From: JAKFFN01 sp036675025
GTDB taxonomy: Bacteria; Sumerlaeota; Sumerlaeia; Sumerlaeales; Sumerlaeaceae
NCBI GenBank assembly: GCA_036675025.1
Contig: JAKFFN010000319.1
Span: 1-49,832 of the forward strand
Length of the DNA stretch: 49,832 nucleotides
Direction: 5' to 3'
Shown here: piece by piece, positions 17,418-25,665 of the stretch
Numbering within the stretch: position 1 is the first letter of the stretch
How the letters are laid out: the number at the start of each line of letters is the position of its first letter
Notes under the pieces: model-generated
Database searches by the model: none
What the model saw: only the letters and a program-made list of their open reading frames with translations
What the model was told of the DNA's origin: nothing
Position numbers and translations under genes: made by a program

Positions 17418-18329
17418 CTAGGGTATAATCTGTGTACCGATGCCGCGATCGGTAAAGAGTTCGAGCAGCAGGGAATGGGGCTGCCGGCCATCAAGAATAT
17501 GCGTCTTTTTTGCGCCCGCTTCCAGGGCAGACAGACAGGCGCGAACTTTTGGAATCATGCCGCCAGCGATGACACCTTCACGAATCAGCGGCTCCACGTC
17601 ATTTTGTTTGATGCTGCTGATAAGGCTGGCTTCATCGCTGCGGTCGCGCAATACGCCCCGGACATCGGTCAGAAGGATAAACTTATCGGCCTGCAGCGCA
17701 CCGGCGATGGCCGCGGCAGCGGTATCAGCGTTAATGTTAAAGGTCTGGCCGGTTGCATCAGTGGCAATTGGAGAGATAACCGGAACGATAGCATGTTTCT
17801 CAAAAATCCGGATGACGTCAGGGTTTACGTTTTCCACTTCGCCGACAAATCCAATATCGGCCGGCGAATGTTCAGGCGTAGGCTGATGAAAAAGTTTCTT
17901 TGCCGTAATCAGGGCCATATCTTTACCGCTGACGCCTACAGCCCTTACGCCCGCGCGAGTCAGGTCCATAACGACCTCGCTGTTGATCTTACCAGCCAGA
18001 ACCATCTCTGCCACGTCCAGCGTTTCCTGGTCTGTAACCCGCTGCCCATCCACAAACTGAGACTGAATGTTGAGTTTCTTGAGATGCGCGGTTATCTCCG
18101 GGCCACCCCCATGCACGATCACAGGGTTCATGCCCACCGTGTTCATCAGGGCGATATCCTGGATAATCATCGCCTTAAGAATGGGATCCACCATCGCATG
18201 GCCGCCATACTTTATGACAACGGTTGAGCCACGGAACTTACGTATATATGGCAGTGCCTCGACAAGTGCCTGTGAGCGTTCGATAAGTTTCTCTATGGGG
18301 AGAGTGCGGAGATCGACGGGTGTGGTCAT
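17418..18329 (-). CDS. argB: Acetylglutamate kinase
   Basis: A 303-residue cytoplasmic enzyme that phosphorylates N-acetyl-L-glutamate with ATP, the second step of arginine synthesis. The ATG at 18327-18329 (MTTPVDLRTLPIEKL) fits the family; an upstream ATG at 18404 would add 25 unrelated residues, and neither has a strong ribosome-binding site. Motifs are VVIKYGGHAM (Lys and Gly of the phosphate site), VIVHGGGPEI, FVDGQRVTD and MVLAGKINSEVV, then ADTAAAAIAGALQADKFILL. The N-terminal helix IEKLIERSQALVEALPYI is the type found in hexameric, arginine-inhibited kinases, so feedback inhibition is likely. It is the first gene of the run argB-lipoprotein-gmhA-GT2, and no other arg gene is visible. 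Confidence 0.93.
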   Translation of the reverse strand: MTTPVDLRTLPIEKLIERSQALVEALPYIRKFRGSTVVIKYGGHAMVDPILKAMIIQDIALMNTVGMNPVIVHGGGPEITAHLKKLNIQSQFVDGQRVTDQETLDVAEMVLAGKINSEVVMDLTRAGVRAVGVSGKDMALITAKKLFHQPTPEHSPADIGFVGEVENVNPDVIRIFEKHAIVPVISPIATDATGQTFNINADTAAAAIAGALQADKFILLTDVRGVLRDRSDEASLISSIKQNDVEPLIREGVIAGGMIPKVRACLSALEAGAKKTHILDGRQPHSLLLELFTDRGIGTQIIP

Positions 18330-18457
18330 GGATGGGCTATACAAAGCATAAGAGCTTTTTTCATTATGAAAACCAAATAACTCCACGTGCAGGGCCGACA
18401 ACAAAGCGGTATGGCTTTGGCTATTCAGGCAAATACTATATAGGAGATACCGCGATT

Positions 18458-19330
18458 ATGAGCGAAGATTATAGTTCGGGTTACGAGCAGCCCAGGCGTG
18501 GGCGCAGGATGGGATGCGGCAGTGGGAAGACTCGCTTTATCATTGCCGCGGTTATCGCGATTATATCAATTGTTTCCTATTTCAGCACAAGCCAGATGAA
18601 CCCGGTAACCGGCGAAAAACAGTATGTGAAGTTAAACGTAGATGATGAAATCGCGCTGGGTCTGCAGGCCGCGCCAGAAATGGCCAGCCAGTTTGGCGGC
18701 CCCAGCGATAACGCTGAGGGGCGGGCAACACTAGAGCGCTTAGGCGCGGCCATTGTGTCTAGTAGTGATGCCAGCAAAGGTGAATACCCCTTTGAGTTCC
18801 ACCTGCTGGATGACGAAAAGACAGTTAACGCCTTCGCTCTGCCGGGCGGACAGATCTTCATTACAGACGCCTTGTTTAACCGGCTTACAACTGAAGGACA
18901 ATTAGCCGGAGTTCTTGCGCATGAAATAGGCCACGTAGTTGGCCGGCATGGCGCCGAGCACATGGCAAAGCAGCAGTTGCAACAGGGGCTTACCGGTGCT
19001 GCGGTGATAGCCGCAACCGACCCGGAAAACCCGCAGGCGGGCTACCGTAACGCTGCCATGGCCGCGTTTGTCGGATCGATGATTTCCATGAAGTACGGCC
19101 GCAGCGACGAGCTTGAGAGTGACCGGCTTGGCGTCAAATTTATGGTAGACGCTGGTTACGATCCTAATTCCATGATCCAGGTAATGGAGATATTGAAGGA
19201 GGCATCCGGCGGATCGGGTCGCCCGGAATTCATGAGCACGCACCCCGACCCCGGCAATCGTGTGGAGGCCATAAAGCAGGCCATAAAAGAAGAATTCCCG
19301 CAGGGTTTGCCTGAGGGCTTAAAGAAGTAA
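18458..19330 (+). CDS. Membrane-anchored M48 family zinc metalloprotease
   Basis: A 290-residue protein. TAGGAGA (18441-18447) precedes the ATG at 18458. A basic start and one membrane segment (FIIAAVIAIISIVSYF, about 27-42) suggest an inner-membrane anchor with the catalytic domain in the periplasm. The domain has the usual NAFALPGGQIFITDALF, then LAHEIGHVVGRHGAEH with the HExxH zinc site (His155, Glu156, His159), and DELESDRLGVKFM with the third Glu ligand. M48 proteases of this Ste24/LoiP/BepA type degrade misfolded envelope proteins. The C-terminal MSTHPDPGNRVEAIKQ is also conserved. It diverges from argB with 128 bases between. Confidence 0.9.
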   Translation: MSEDYSSGYEQPRRGRRMGCGSGKTRFIIAAVIAIISIVSYFSTSQMNPVTGEKQYVKLNVDDEIALGLQAAPEMASQFGGPSDNAEGRATLERLGAAIVSSSDASKGEYPFEFHLLDDEKTVNAFALPGGQIFITDALFNRLTTEGQLAGVLAHEIGHVVGRHGAEHMAKQQLQQGLTGAAVIAATDPENPQAGYRNAAMAAFVGSMISMKYGRSDELESDRLGVKFMVDAGYDPNSMIQVMEILKEASGGSGRPEFMSTHPDPGNRVEAIKQAIKEEFPQGLPEGLKK

Positions 19331-19398
19331 AACAAATGCGCGTCCACGAATTATGGCATAACAACCGACTGCCAAATCCCGCCATAAATCGAAATACA

Positions 19399-20526
19399 TC
19401 ACTTGCCGATAGCGGTCACTGTTTCTTTATCAGGGGTAACTGTTTTGGCCAGCTCACTGAGAGTGCTGTAGAGTTCAAGAACACTTTCGTCTTCGCCGGC
19501 GAGGGTTACAAGATCCGGGCGTTTGCGTAGATCGGCTGGTAGAATCACAATGTCCCGGTGTGCAGAATCTGCCAACGCAACAAGCGTGAACACCTCTTCT
19601 ATGGCCGCATCGCCAATGGCAATACACCCGATCGATGCAGCAGAGCCGTGAACGCAGATATCGCCGCCAAGGTCGGCGCCGTTATCAACCGCACCCGCTT
19701 CACGCGCTTTGTCCAGTTTGTTAGGATAATCCAGCAGCAGGGATAAGTGGTACTTGCTCTGCGGGTTCAGGTAAACCAGGCGATAGTGTCCCTCGGGCAC
19801 CTGCTTATCGCCCTGGCGGCGTTTGGGGCCAATGTCTCCGCTGGCGGCAAAGATCGGGTAAGTCTTCACCAGTTGGAACGGGCCATCTTTGTCGGCTGCC
19901 CAGAGTTCAACAACCTTTTCCATTTTAAGCCCCACCAGGCGAATGCGCTCAGGAGGCCAGGTAAGCCCGAGCGACTTTACAGTTTCGCCGAAGCGCGCGC
20001 GCACGACCGGTTCCAACGTGCGCACCACGCCGTCAGTATCGTTGGGAAGTGTATGGGGCGTAGGTTGCGGCGAAAAAATGGAAGGCGGCTGTACGCCGGG
20101 CTGGTTTGGCGGCACGTGCGTGAGGTCGGGGTAGTTGAAGGTGGGGATTTCGACGCTGGGCAGGTTGGGGATGCCTGGAATTGAAACGGTTGGGCTGCCG
20201 CTGCGTTGCATGAGCCAGTTGCCAATGGCGGCAATAGCGGCCAGAATGATAAAAATGATCAGGCAGGTGACGCAGGTGCGGCGCCGTGGCCTGCCTGCAG
20301 CGCGCGCGGGTTCACGGGGCGTAGCCGCGTTTTGGTGCGCGCCTGGCTGCATTTCGGGATCTATAGGAAACTCAGCGGCGGAATGTTCGGTGCCGTGTCG
20401 AAGTTCAATCTCAGGGGAAATATCGGCACCTGTCGAGTCGCGTGTGGCGTCAATGGGCTTGTCTAGGTGGCGTCCATCAGGATTATCGGGCGGCGGTGGG
20501 GAACTCATGGGATCTTGCGGGGGCAT
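19399..20526 (-). CDS. Membrane-anchored L,D-transpeptidase (YkuD/ErfK type)
   Basis: About 375 residues; the start is not settled (ATG at 20526 or 20508, neither with a clear ribosome-binding site). A cytoplasmic, Pro-rich charged tail (1-85) is followed by RPRRRTC and one membrane segment (CLIIFIILAAIAAIGNWLM, about 88-106). A Pro-rich linker then leads to the YkuD domain. The active site is ICVHGSAASIGCIAIGDAAI, with His293 and Cys301 in the HG(x)nGC arrangement. Such enzymes cross-link peptidoglycan stem peptides (3-3 links) or attach proteins to them. SKYHLSLLLDYPN just before matches the domain core. The terminator of the upstream FGE gene lies about 70 bases before the start. Confidence 0.85.
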   Translation of the reverse strand: MPPQDPMSSPPPPDNPDGRHLDKPIDATRDSTGADISPEIELRHGTEHSAAEFPIDPEMQPGAHQNAATPREPARAAGRPRRRTCVTCLIIFIILAAIAAIGNWLMQRSGSPTVSIPGIPNLPSVEIPTFNYPDLTHVPPNQPGVQPPSIFSPQPTPHTLPNDTDGVVRTLEPVVRARFGETVKSLGLTWPPERIRLVGLKMEKVVELWAADKDGPFQLVKTYPIFAASGDIGPKRRQGDKQVPEGHYRLVYLNPQSKYHLSLLLDYPNKLDKAREAGAVDNGADLGGDICVHGSAASIGCIAIGDAAIEEVFTLVALADSAHRDIVILPADLRKRPDLVTLAGEDESVLELYSTLSELAKTVTPDKETVTAIGK

Positions 20527-20595
20527 GGTGTGGTAGACAGCGGCGGGAGAAGAGGGTTTCGGCGAGTGCAGCGTCGCCTGGAAATTGACACAAAA

Positions 20596-20623
20596 AAAGC
20601 GGAGGCGCAATAGCCTCCGCTTT
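20596..20623 (-). terminator. Rho-independent terminator of the FGE gene
   Basis: A perfect 11-bp stem, AAAGCGGAGGC (20596-20606) with GCCTCCGCTTT (20613-20623), has a 6-base loop. In minus-strand RNA it is followed by a U-run (the A-run at 20592-20598). It ends the FGE transcript, which stops at 20651. Confidence 0.9.
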
Positions 20624-20650
20624 AAAACCCGGCGAACCTATATGGCGCCG

Positions 20651-21850
20651 CTATTTCAAATCTTTAACCAGTCGGAAGCCGATGTGGCTCATACCGGTGT
20701 CCGGCGTATTGCCCAGTCGCGCGCTTGGGCGGTAACTGCTGCAATAGCTGGGGTGACAAAGGAAAGAACCGCCACGAATGACGCGCTCCTGCTGGAACGG
20801 GTGATTAGGATTATCCGCCTTTTCCGGCCCCTGCGGGTTATCTTGCACGGTATTCTTATCGAGCGTGCGATAGAGCTCTACCTGGAACCAGTCGCTACAC
20901 CATTCCCATACATTGCCGCCCATATCATAGAGGCCGAATTCGTTCGGCGGGAATGACTTAACAGGAGCAGTACGGGAGTAGGAATCGTTTACGGTATTGT
21001 TGTGGGGAAACTCTCCCTGCCAGATGTTAGCCATGATCCGGCCCTGGGGCTCCAGTTCTTCGCCCCAGATGTAGGGCTTGCCGGAAAGTCCACCGCGCGC
21101 GGCGAATTCCCATTCGGCTTCCGTCGGGAGCCGCTTGCCTGCCCATTTGGCGTAAGCCTGTGCGTCGTACCATGAAACCATCACAACCGGATGATTCTCT
21201 TTGCCCGCGGTTGAGCTGCCCGGCCCTTCAGGGTGACGCCAGCTGGCTCCGGGAACCCAGAGCCACCACTGGCTTTCATCGTTAAGCTCTACAGGGTGAG
21301 AGGGCGGGGTAAAAACAAGCGCGCCGGGAACAAGAACATCGGCGGGAGGGGGAGGCGTGCCGGGAGGCACCTGCTTCATAATTTCTTCAAGAGAGGGCGT
21401 TGTTTCAGCCGTGGTCACATAGCCCGTTTCTTCTACAAACCTGGCAAAATCGGCGTTAGTCACCTCTGTGGCATCCATCCAGAAGGCTTTAACCTTTACG
21501 GGATGGGCGGGACGCTCTGCCGGCCACATGGATGCGTCGTCTGTACCCATAACAAACTGACCGCCAGGGATATGGACCATGCCTGGCGGCGAAGTGCTGG
21601 CGTCGCCAGACGCAGTATCGGTAGTCATGGCGGCACCTGTTGAGGTGGGCGTGTCGGAATGCGTGCCATCGGAATGCTGCTTAGCCGTATTAAGCATAGC
21701 AGTCAGCCGGCTGGTTCCTGCGCCGCAGCAGGCAGGCGGCGCTGCGCCAGATGCCGTGGCTGTGGTTTGGGCAGCAGCAGAAGAGGTCAGGCAGGTAACA
21801 ATTGCCATGGGTGCAGCGATACTCTGTAAGAAGCTCAATTTAGTAGTCAT
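20651..21850 (-). CDS. Formylglycine-generating enzyme (sulfatase-activating, SUMF1/FGE type), exported
   Basis: A 399-residue protein from the ATG at 21848-21850, which gives a signal peptide (MTTKLSFLQSIAAPMAIVTC to AAAQ); upstream in-frame starts are possible. A linker of about 60 residues leads to the FGE-sulfatase domain: MVHIPGGQFVMGTDDASMWP, DATEVTNADFARFVEETGY, WRHPEGPGSS, RLPTEAEWEFAARGG and NVWEWCSDWF. The C-terminus has RGGSFLCHPSYCSSYRPSAR with Cys365 and Cys370. These two cysteines bind copper and oxidise the sulfatase Cys to formylglycine in true FGEs, whereas many paralogues with this fold lack them. I therefore take it as a genuine maturase for the CxPxR sulfatases at 10847 and 37632. 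The export signal implies that modification happens outside the cytoplasm. Confidence 0.88.
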   Translation of the reverse strand: MTTKLSFLQSIAAPMAIVTCLTSSAAAQTTATASGAAPPACCGAGTSRLTAMLNTAKQHSDGTHSDTPTSTGAAMTTDTASGDASTSPPGMVHIPGGQFVMGTDDASMWPAERPAHPVKVKAFWMDATEVTNADFARFVEETGYVTTAETTPSLEEIMKQVPPGTPPPPADVLVPGALVFTPPSHPVELNDESQWWLWVPGASWRHPEGPGSSTAGKENHPVVMVSWYDAQAYAKWAGKRLPTEAEWEFAARGGLSGKPYIWGEELEPQGRIMANIWQGEFPHNNTVNDSYSRTAPVKSFPPNEFGLYDMGGNVWEWCSDWFQVELYRTLDKNTVQDNPQGPEKADNPNHPFQQERVIRGGSFLCHPSYCSSYRPSARLGNTPDTGMSHIGFRLVKDLK

Positions 21851-22113
21851 AGGAATTCTTGATAGTGACATAACGCTGGAAGGATAAGTTTCATCATTAT
21901 TGTAGGATAACCCGCCGGAAGCCCGAAAAATACGCATCTGCCTGAGTGGCAGTGCCTATAGCTGCCATTGGCCAGCCGGCGGCTTTTGTAGACGAATTTT
22001 TTCTTTCAGGCATAACAGGTCTGAGAGACTAATATGAAGCAATTCGCGGTGGTATAGTTTCGTCGGCGCAGCTCTGGCTACGCCCTCGATGCAATTTGAA
22101 AAAGCGAGGTAAC

Positions 22114-23280
22114 ATGTCTAACACGGATTCCCCGACAACTCGGTTCACGACTACGCGGCTGCAGCGGGTTGAGGTTAAGAACATCATCGTAATCGGTAGT
22201 GGCCCGGCCGGCCTTACTGCTGCGCTCTACACCGCCCGCGCAAACCTGGACCCGCTGGTATTCGAGGGAGACGGTTTCATGGAAACCACGCCTGGCGGGC
22301 AGCTGATGATGACCAGCGAAGTGGAAAACTACCCCGGGATTTATAACCATTCGTTGTCCAAAGACGAAGTGGGAAACTCGACTTCAAAGATTGAGAATTT
22401 TCTAACCGGCCCGGAAATGATGGCGATCCTTCGCTCCCAGGCCCAGCACTTCGGTGCCGACTGCCGCTTTAAACGTGTGGAGATGGTGGATTTTAACTGC
22501 CGCCCATTACGAGTCGTGGTTGATGGCGAAAACCATTTTGCGGAATCGGTAATTATTGCCACGGGCGCCAGCGCACGGTGGCTCGGCATCCCGAGCGAAG
22601 AGGAATATAAGAACTATGGCGTAAGCGCATGCGCCACCTGTGATGGAAGCCTGTTTAAAGATAAGGACGTGGTAGTTGTGGGCGGTGGTGACACGGCCAT
22701 GGAAGAAGCAACCTACCTTACCCGCCACTGCCGCAGCGTTACAATAGTTCATCGCAGAAACGAATTCCGATCCAGTGCAATTATGCTGGAGCGAGCCCGC
22801 GACAATGAGAAAATCAAGTGGGAGCTTAACTGCACCATCAGCGAAATCCTAGGTCAGACAGAAGGTTTTAAAAAGTTTGTTACCGGCGTAAGACTGAAGG
22901 ACGTTAAGACCGGTGAAGAACGGGTTTTGCCGACAGATGGTGTGTTTATGGCCATTGGTCACAAGCCCAATACGGACATTTTCAAGGGACAGCTGGACAT
23001 GGACGAGCTTGGCTATATCCGCACCCGCGGCCGGTCTACCGTTTGTAACAACCCCAATGGCGAGATTCTGCCGGGCGTATTTGCATGCGGTGATTGCCAG
23101 GATCACGTGTACCGCCAGGCGGTAACGGCGGCTGGTAGCGGTTGCTCGGCGGCTATTGACGCTGAACGGTTTATCACGGCGAACCCGATCCTCTACGGTA
23201 TTGAAGAAGAAGACAGTCAGAGCTACATGAAACTGATGGAGCGCGCAAGTGCACAGGGTGGTCGGGAAAAAGCCCATTGA
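22114..23280 (+). CDS. trxB: Thioredoxin reductase (NADPH), low-molecular-weight type
   Basis: A 388-residue flavoprotein that reduces thioredoxin with NADPH. GAGG at 22106-22109 places the start at the ATG of 22114. It has the FAD-binding IVIGSGPAGLTAALY (GxGxxG at 28-33), the redox disulfide SACATCDG (Cys173, Cys176), the NADPH motif VVVGGGDTAMEEA, HRRNEFRSS for the phosphate, and FACGDCQDHVYRQAVTAAGSG at the end of the FAD domain (quoted in part as GDCQDHVYRQA). It is longer than E. coli TrxB (about 320). One extra piece is an insertion of about 20 residues (77-96, YNHSLSKDEVGNSTSKIENF) within the otherwise conserved ENYPG...LTGPEMM region, and there are N- and C-terminal extensions. Confidence 0.92.
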   Translation: MSNTDSPTTRFTTTRLQRVEVKNIIVIGSGPAGLTAALYTARANLDPLVFEGDGFMETTPGGQLMMTSEVENYPGIYNHSLSKDEVGNSTSKIENFLTGPEMMAILRSQAQHFGADCRFKRVEMVDFNCRPLRVVVDGENHFAESVIIATGASARWLGIPSEEEYKNYGVSACATCDGSLFKDKDVVVVGGGDTAMEEATYLTRHCRSVTIVHRRNEFRSSAIMLERARDNEKIKWELNCTISEILGQTEGFKKFVTGVRLKDVKTGEERVLPTDGVFMAIGHKPNTDIFKGQLDMDELGYIRTRGRSTVCNNPNGEILPGVFACGDCQDHVYRQAVTAAGSGCSAAIDAERFITANPILYGIEEEDSQSYMKLMERASAQGGREKAH

Positions 23281-23314
23281 CGTTTCAGCCTTAGCTGATG
23301 GTTTTTTTGATTAT

Positions 23315-23330
23315 TTGGCACAATTGCCAA
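23315..23330. promoter_or_regulatory. Inverted repeat upstream of the ATP synthase cluster, possible operator
   Basis: TTGGCA (23315-23320) and TGCCAA (23325-23330) form 6-base arms with a 4-base spacer, about 100 bases before atpZ and 35 after trxB. Size and position suit a small dimeric regulator, but the stem is short and may be chance. Confidence 0.3.
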
Positions 23331-23365
23331 TAAAGGTGCGTTCGAGTCCGTGATTTTTTTCACAA

Positions 23366-23381
23366 GCCCCTCAGAAGGGGC
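23366..23381 (+). other. Stem-loop in the leader of the atp cluster (or weak trxB terminator)
   Basis: GCCCCT (23366-23371) pairs with AGGGGC (23376-23381) around a CAGA loop. It is followed by GGGTTTAAA with only three T, so as a trxB terminator it would be weak. It lies 46 bases before the atpZ start. Confidence 0.45.
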
Positions 23382-23427
23382 GGGTTTAAAAAGTTCGGAT
23401 TCAGGCGTCTTTCACAAAGGATAAAGC

Positions 23428-23673
23428 GTGGCCGCCCAGCAAGATCAGGATCCTGAAGAACGCTACCGCACCGCCAGAACGGTGGGGCTGGGCGTAATGG
23501 TTCCTGGAATGCTGTTCGGCAGCGTTCTTGTGGGCTGTGGTCTTGGCTACCTAGCCGACAAGTGGCTCGGCACATCTCCATGGGGTATTCTCGTGGGGCT
23601 TGTGGTGGGCTCGGTTACCGGAGTGAGAGAGATGTTGAAGCTGCTTAAGAAGATACAAAAAGAAGATAAATGA
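23428..23673 (+). CDS. atpZ: AtpZ/AtpI-family small membrane protein of the ATP synthase operon
   Basis: An 81-residue protein starting with GTG at 23428 after AAAGG. A charged N-terminus (QQDQDPEERYRT) is followed by two membrane segments (GLGVMVPGMLFGSVLVGCGLG and WGILVGLVVGSVTGV), then a Lys-rich end. YLADKWLGTSPWGILVGLVVG (in part LADKWLGTSPWG) is the family signature. These proteins help assemble the c-ring or carry Mg2+/Ca2+ for the ATP synthase. Its TGA overlaps the ATG of the next gene. Confidence 0.8.
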   Translation: MAAQQDQDPEERYRTARTVGLGVMVPGMLFGSVLVGCGLGYLADKWLGTSPWGILVGLVVGSVTGVREMLKLLKKIQKEDK

Positions 23674-24095
23674 TGATCCCTGCGCGGATACGACAGATTG
23701 TGAAAGTGACAGCAGTGGCCAGTGCGCTGGTATTGCTGTGTTTTCTTGCGTATGACCGCGGGGCGGGTGTGGCTTTCGGTGTTACTTCGGTCTGGATGAT
23801 TGCGAATCTGCTTATCTGGACAGTAGTGATGCGAATCGCCCTTAACCCGGGTGATGACAAACCGGGCGTAGGGATATTGCTTGCGGCCGTTTCCGTTAAG
23901 CTTTTCCTGCTGATCGGCGGCGTTGTTGCGCTGAAAGTGTTTGCACCCTATAACCGGTTGCAGTTGTACGCGATTATTGCCGGTGTAAGTTCTGTGCTGA
24001 TTGTGGCCTTTCTGAAAGCGCTTGGCTCCAGGGTTGCAGCCCTTGTAACCGCGGCGCCGGCAGGTACTGAAAAGAAGCAGGCAGCAAAAGTCTGA
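23670..24095 (+). CDS. atpI: ATP synthase-associated membrane protein, AtpI/AtpR-like
   Basis: A 141-residue protein with four hydrophobic segments (VTAVASALVLLCFLAY, VAFGVTSVWMIANLLIWTVV, ILLAAVSVKLFLLIGGVVAL, LYAIIAGVSSVLIVAFL). The size, topology and place between atpZ and atpB match the poorly conserved ATP synthase I protein that helps build the c-ring. The sequence match itself is weak. The start overlaps the atpZ stop (ATGA at 23670-23673), and its own TGA shares a base with the atpB ATG (TGATG), showing tight translational coupling. Confidence 0.65.
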   Translation: MMIPARIRQIVKVTAVASALVLLCFLAYDRGAGVAFGVTSVWMIANLLIWTVVMRIALNPGDDKPGVGILLAAVSVKLFLLIGGVVALKVFAPYNRLQLYAIIAGVSSVLIVAFLKALGSRVAALVTAAPAGTEKKQAAKV

Positions 24096-25204
24096 TGATT
24101 ATGGGACGTGTGATGGTTCAGAGATTAGTTGGTTTTCTGTTGCTGATGGCGATGATGTTTGCGGCGCCGGCCGTGCTGGATGCCCGTGAGGCTGCACCGG
24201 TAGCGGACCATGCTGCGGAAATGAGCCACCAGGAAGTTGCTGACTCTCATGAAGCCGAACACGATGAAGCTGGTGAAGGCCACGGCGCCCACGGCGAAGG
24301 CCACGGCGGCGGCCATGCACCGGAACTCCCAACCGTTATCCACGTAATCAACAGCATTGTCCTGTCAGACGGGCACACCGTAGGCGAGACTGACTTCGGT
24401 AAATTTATCGGCAAGTTCGAAAAGCAGATATACCTGCTGCTGGTTACTACGCTGGCTGCGCTGGGTTTCTTTGGGGCGCTGAGACTTACGGCCCTTCGCC
24501 CTGGCAAACTGCAGGTGGCTCTGGAAATGCTGGTGGAAGGTGCGACGAACTTCTTTACAGGCATTGTTGGCAAGGAGCACCGCAAACACGTTCCGTTTCT
24601 CTGCAGCCTGTTCCTGTTCATCTGGATCAACAACCTTACGGCCCTGGTGCCCGGCTTTGCGCCCGCCACGGCTAAGTATCAGACGACGGTGACCCTGGCG
24701 CTGCTGGTATTTTTCTACTTTATTTTCTACGGTATTAAAGATGGTGGTCTTGGTCACTTCCTGTGGCACATGGCCGGCAGCCCGAAAGATGTTGTTGGCT
24801 GGGCAATCAGCCCGGTACTCTTCGTTCTTGAGATTGTCGGTAACCTGGCAAAGCCGCTTTCGCTCTCCCTGCGTCTGTTCGGTAACATCATGGGTGAAGA
24901 TATCCTGATGGGCGTGTTCCTGCTGCTCGGCATTATGATGGCCGGCGCAATGGTGCCCGACCCGATAATCGGTGTGCCGCTGCACCTTCCGTTCATGTTC
25001 CTGGTTCTCCTGGGCTCCACGATCCAGGCGCTGGTGTTCTCGCTGCTGGCTGCTATCTATATTGCCATGGTGCTTCCGCATCATGACCATGAGCACGATC
25101 ACGAGCATGCCCATGAGGATGAGCATCCGCTTCTGCCGGGCGCTGAAGAAAAGAATGAAAACAGTGGTCATGTTGACGCCGGCGCTGCGCCGTTTGTCGG
25201 CTGA
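24095..25204 (+). CDS. atpB: ATP synthase F0 subunit a
   Basis: A 369-residue inner-membrane subunit that forms the proton half-channels against the c-ring. The essential Arg is Arg260 in LSLSLRLFGNIMGEDI. IWINNLTALVPGF, EIVGNLAKP and the late STIQALVFSLLAAIYIAM are conserved. It begins with a hydrophobic signal-like stretch (LVGFLLLMAMMFAAPAV) and then an unusual His/Glu-rich segment (about 38-75, for example EGHGAHGEGHGGGH). A second His cluster follows the last membrane segment (HHDHEHDHEHAHEDEH, 329-344). Both clusters could bind metal ions. The protein is about 100 residues longer than E. coli AtpB because of these ends. It overlaps the upstream gene by one base. Confidence 0.93.
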   Translation: MIMGRVMVQRLVGFLLLMAMMFAAPAVLDAREAAPVADHAAEMSHQEVADSHEAEHDEAGEGHGAHGEGHGGGHAPELPTVIHVINSIVLSDGHTVGETDFGKFIGKFEKQIYLLLVTTLAALGFFGALRLTALRPGKLQVALEMLVEGATNFFTGIVGKEHRKHVPFLCSLFLFIWINNLTALVPGFAPATAKYQTTVTLALLVFFYFIFYGIKDGGLGHFLWHMAGSPKDVVGWAISPVLFVLEIVGNLAKPLSLSLRLFGNIMGEDILMGVFLLLGIMMAGAMVPDPIIGVPLHLPFMFLVLLGSTIQALVFSLLAAIYIAMVLPHHDHEHDHEHAHEDEHPLLPGAEEKNENSGHVDAGAAPFVG

Positions 25205-25289
25205 TTTATAAAGTTTATTTAATAACAAGAAAGGCAAAGTTTAGCCGTAGACCGGTATGCCCGGTGGCGGCAAAACCAAGGAGGTTAAC

Positions 25290-25529
25290 ATGGATAAGGC
25301 ATCTATGATCGCGATGGGATACCCGGTAGGTCTCGGCCTGGCGGCTCTCGGAGCTGGTCTCGGTCTGGGCAACGCCGTAGGTTCCGCAATGGAAGCTATC
25401 GGTCGTCAGCCGGAAGCCGCAGGTAAAATCCAGATCAGCATGATCCTGGGCTGCGCTTTCATCGAGGCTCTCGCTATTTACGCGCTGATCTCGCCGTTCA
25501 TCGCTGGCGCCACCTTTATGGCGGAGTAA
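25290..25529 (+). CDS. atpE: ATP synthase F0 subunit c
   Basis: A 79-residue hairpin protein of the rotor ring. AAGGAGG at 25278-25284 lies 5 bases before the ATG, the strongest ribosome-binding site of the cluster, which suits the high copy number of c. TM1 carries the Gly-rich LAALGAGLGLGNAVGSA, the loop is GRQPEA, and TM2 has Glu59 in GCAFIEALAIYAL. The Gln and Ser/Thr residues that mark Na+-binding rings are missing (GLGLG instead of a Gln in TM1, EA rather than ES or ET in TM2), so proton coupling is expected. Confidence 0.95.
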   Translation: MDKASMIAMGYPVGLGLAALGAGLGLGNAVGSAMEAIGRQPEAAGKIQISMILGCAFIEALAIYALISPFIAGATFMAE

Positions 25530-25550
25530 CATCCGGCAATCAGAGTTTCG

Positions 25551-25578
25551 GGACCGGGTGGGTTTTTTTGCCCGGTCC
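25551..25578 (+). other. Stem-loop 1 between atpE and atpF
   Basis: GGACCGGG (25551-25558) pairs with CCCGGTCC (25571-25578). The T-run lies inside the loop, not after the stem, so it is not a standard terminator. It sits 21 bases after the atpE stop and could protect the atpE message from 3' decay or attenuate transcription into atpF. Confidence 0.6.
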
Positions 25579-25632
25579 GTCTCTGGCCGCGATTAATACC
25601 GGTGGTACAGCCACGTGGCCGCCGGTTTGCAG

Positions 25633-25665
25633 CACTGCCCCCAATGCCGCAGCAGCGGCACAGTG
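25633..25665 (+). other. Stem-loop 2 between atpE and atpF
   Basis: An outer stem CACTG (25633-25637) with CAGTG (25661-25665) encloses GCCGC (25646-25650) with GCGGC (25655-25659) around an AGCA loop. It ends about 36 bases before the atpF ATG. A role in message processing or translation balance is inference. Confidence 0.45.

Noticed and set aside
20651..21850. Non-catalytic FGE-fold paralogue (for example ergothioneine or kinase-linked types)
   Set aside because: Both copper-binding Cys are present in the FLCHPSYC segment, and the flanking sequence matches true FGEs.
23338..23356. A GTTCGAGTCC-like piece resembling a tRNA T-arm
   Set aside because: No D-arm, anticodon arm or acceptor stem can be paired around it, and no CCA-compatible end is present.
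24365..25237. A 290-codon minus-strand frame opposite atpB
   Set aside because: It is antisense to atpB, which is well conserved; its product is a Gln/His/Arg-rich artefact of the complementary strand.
25290..25529. Na+-coupled c subunit
   Set aside because: The Gln in TM1 and Ser/Thr after the ion-binding Glu that define Na+ sites are absent.
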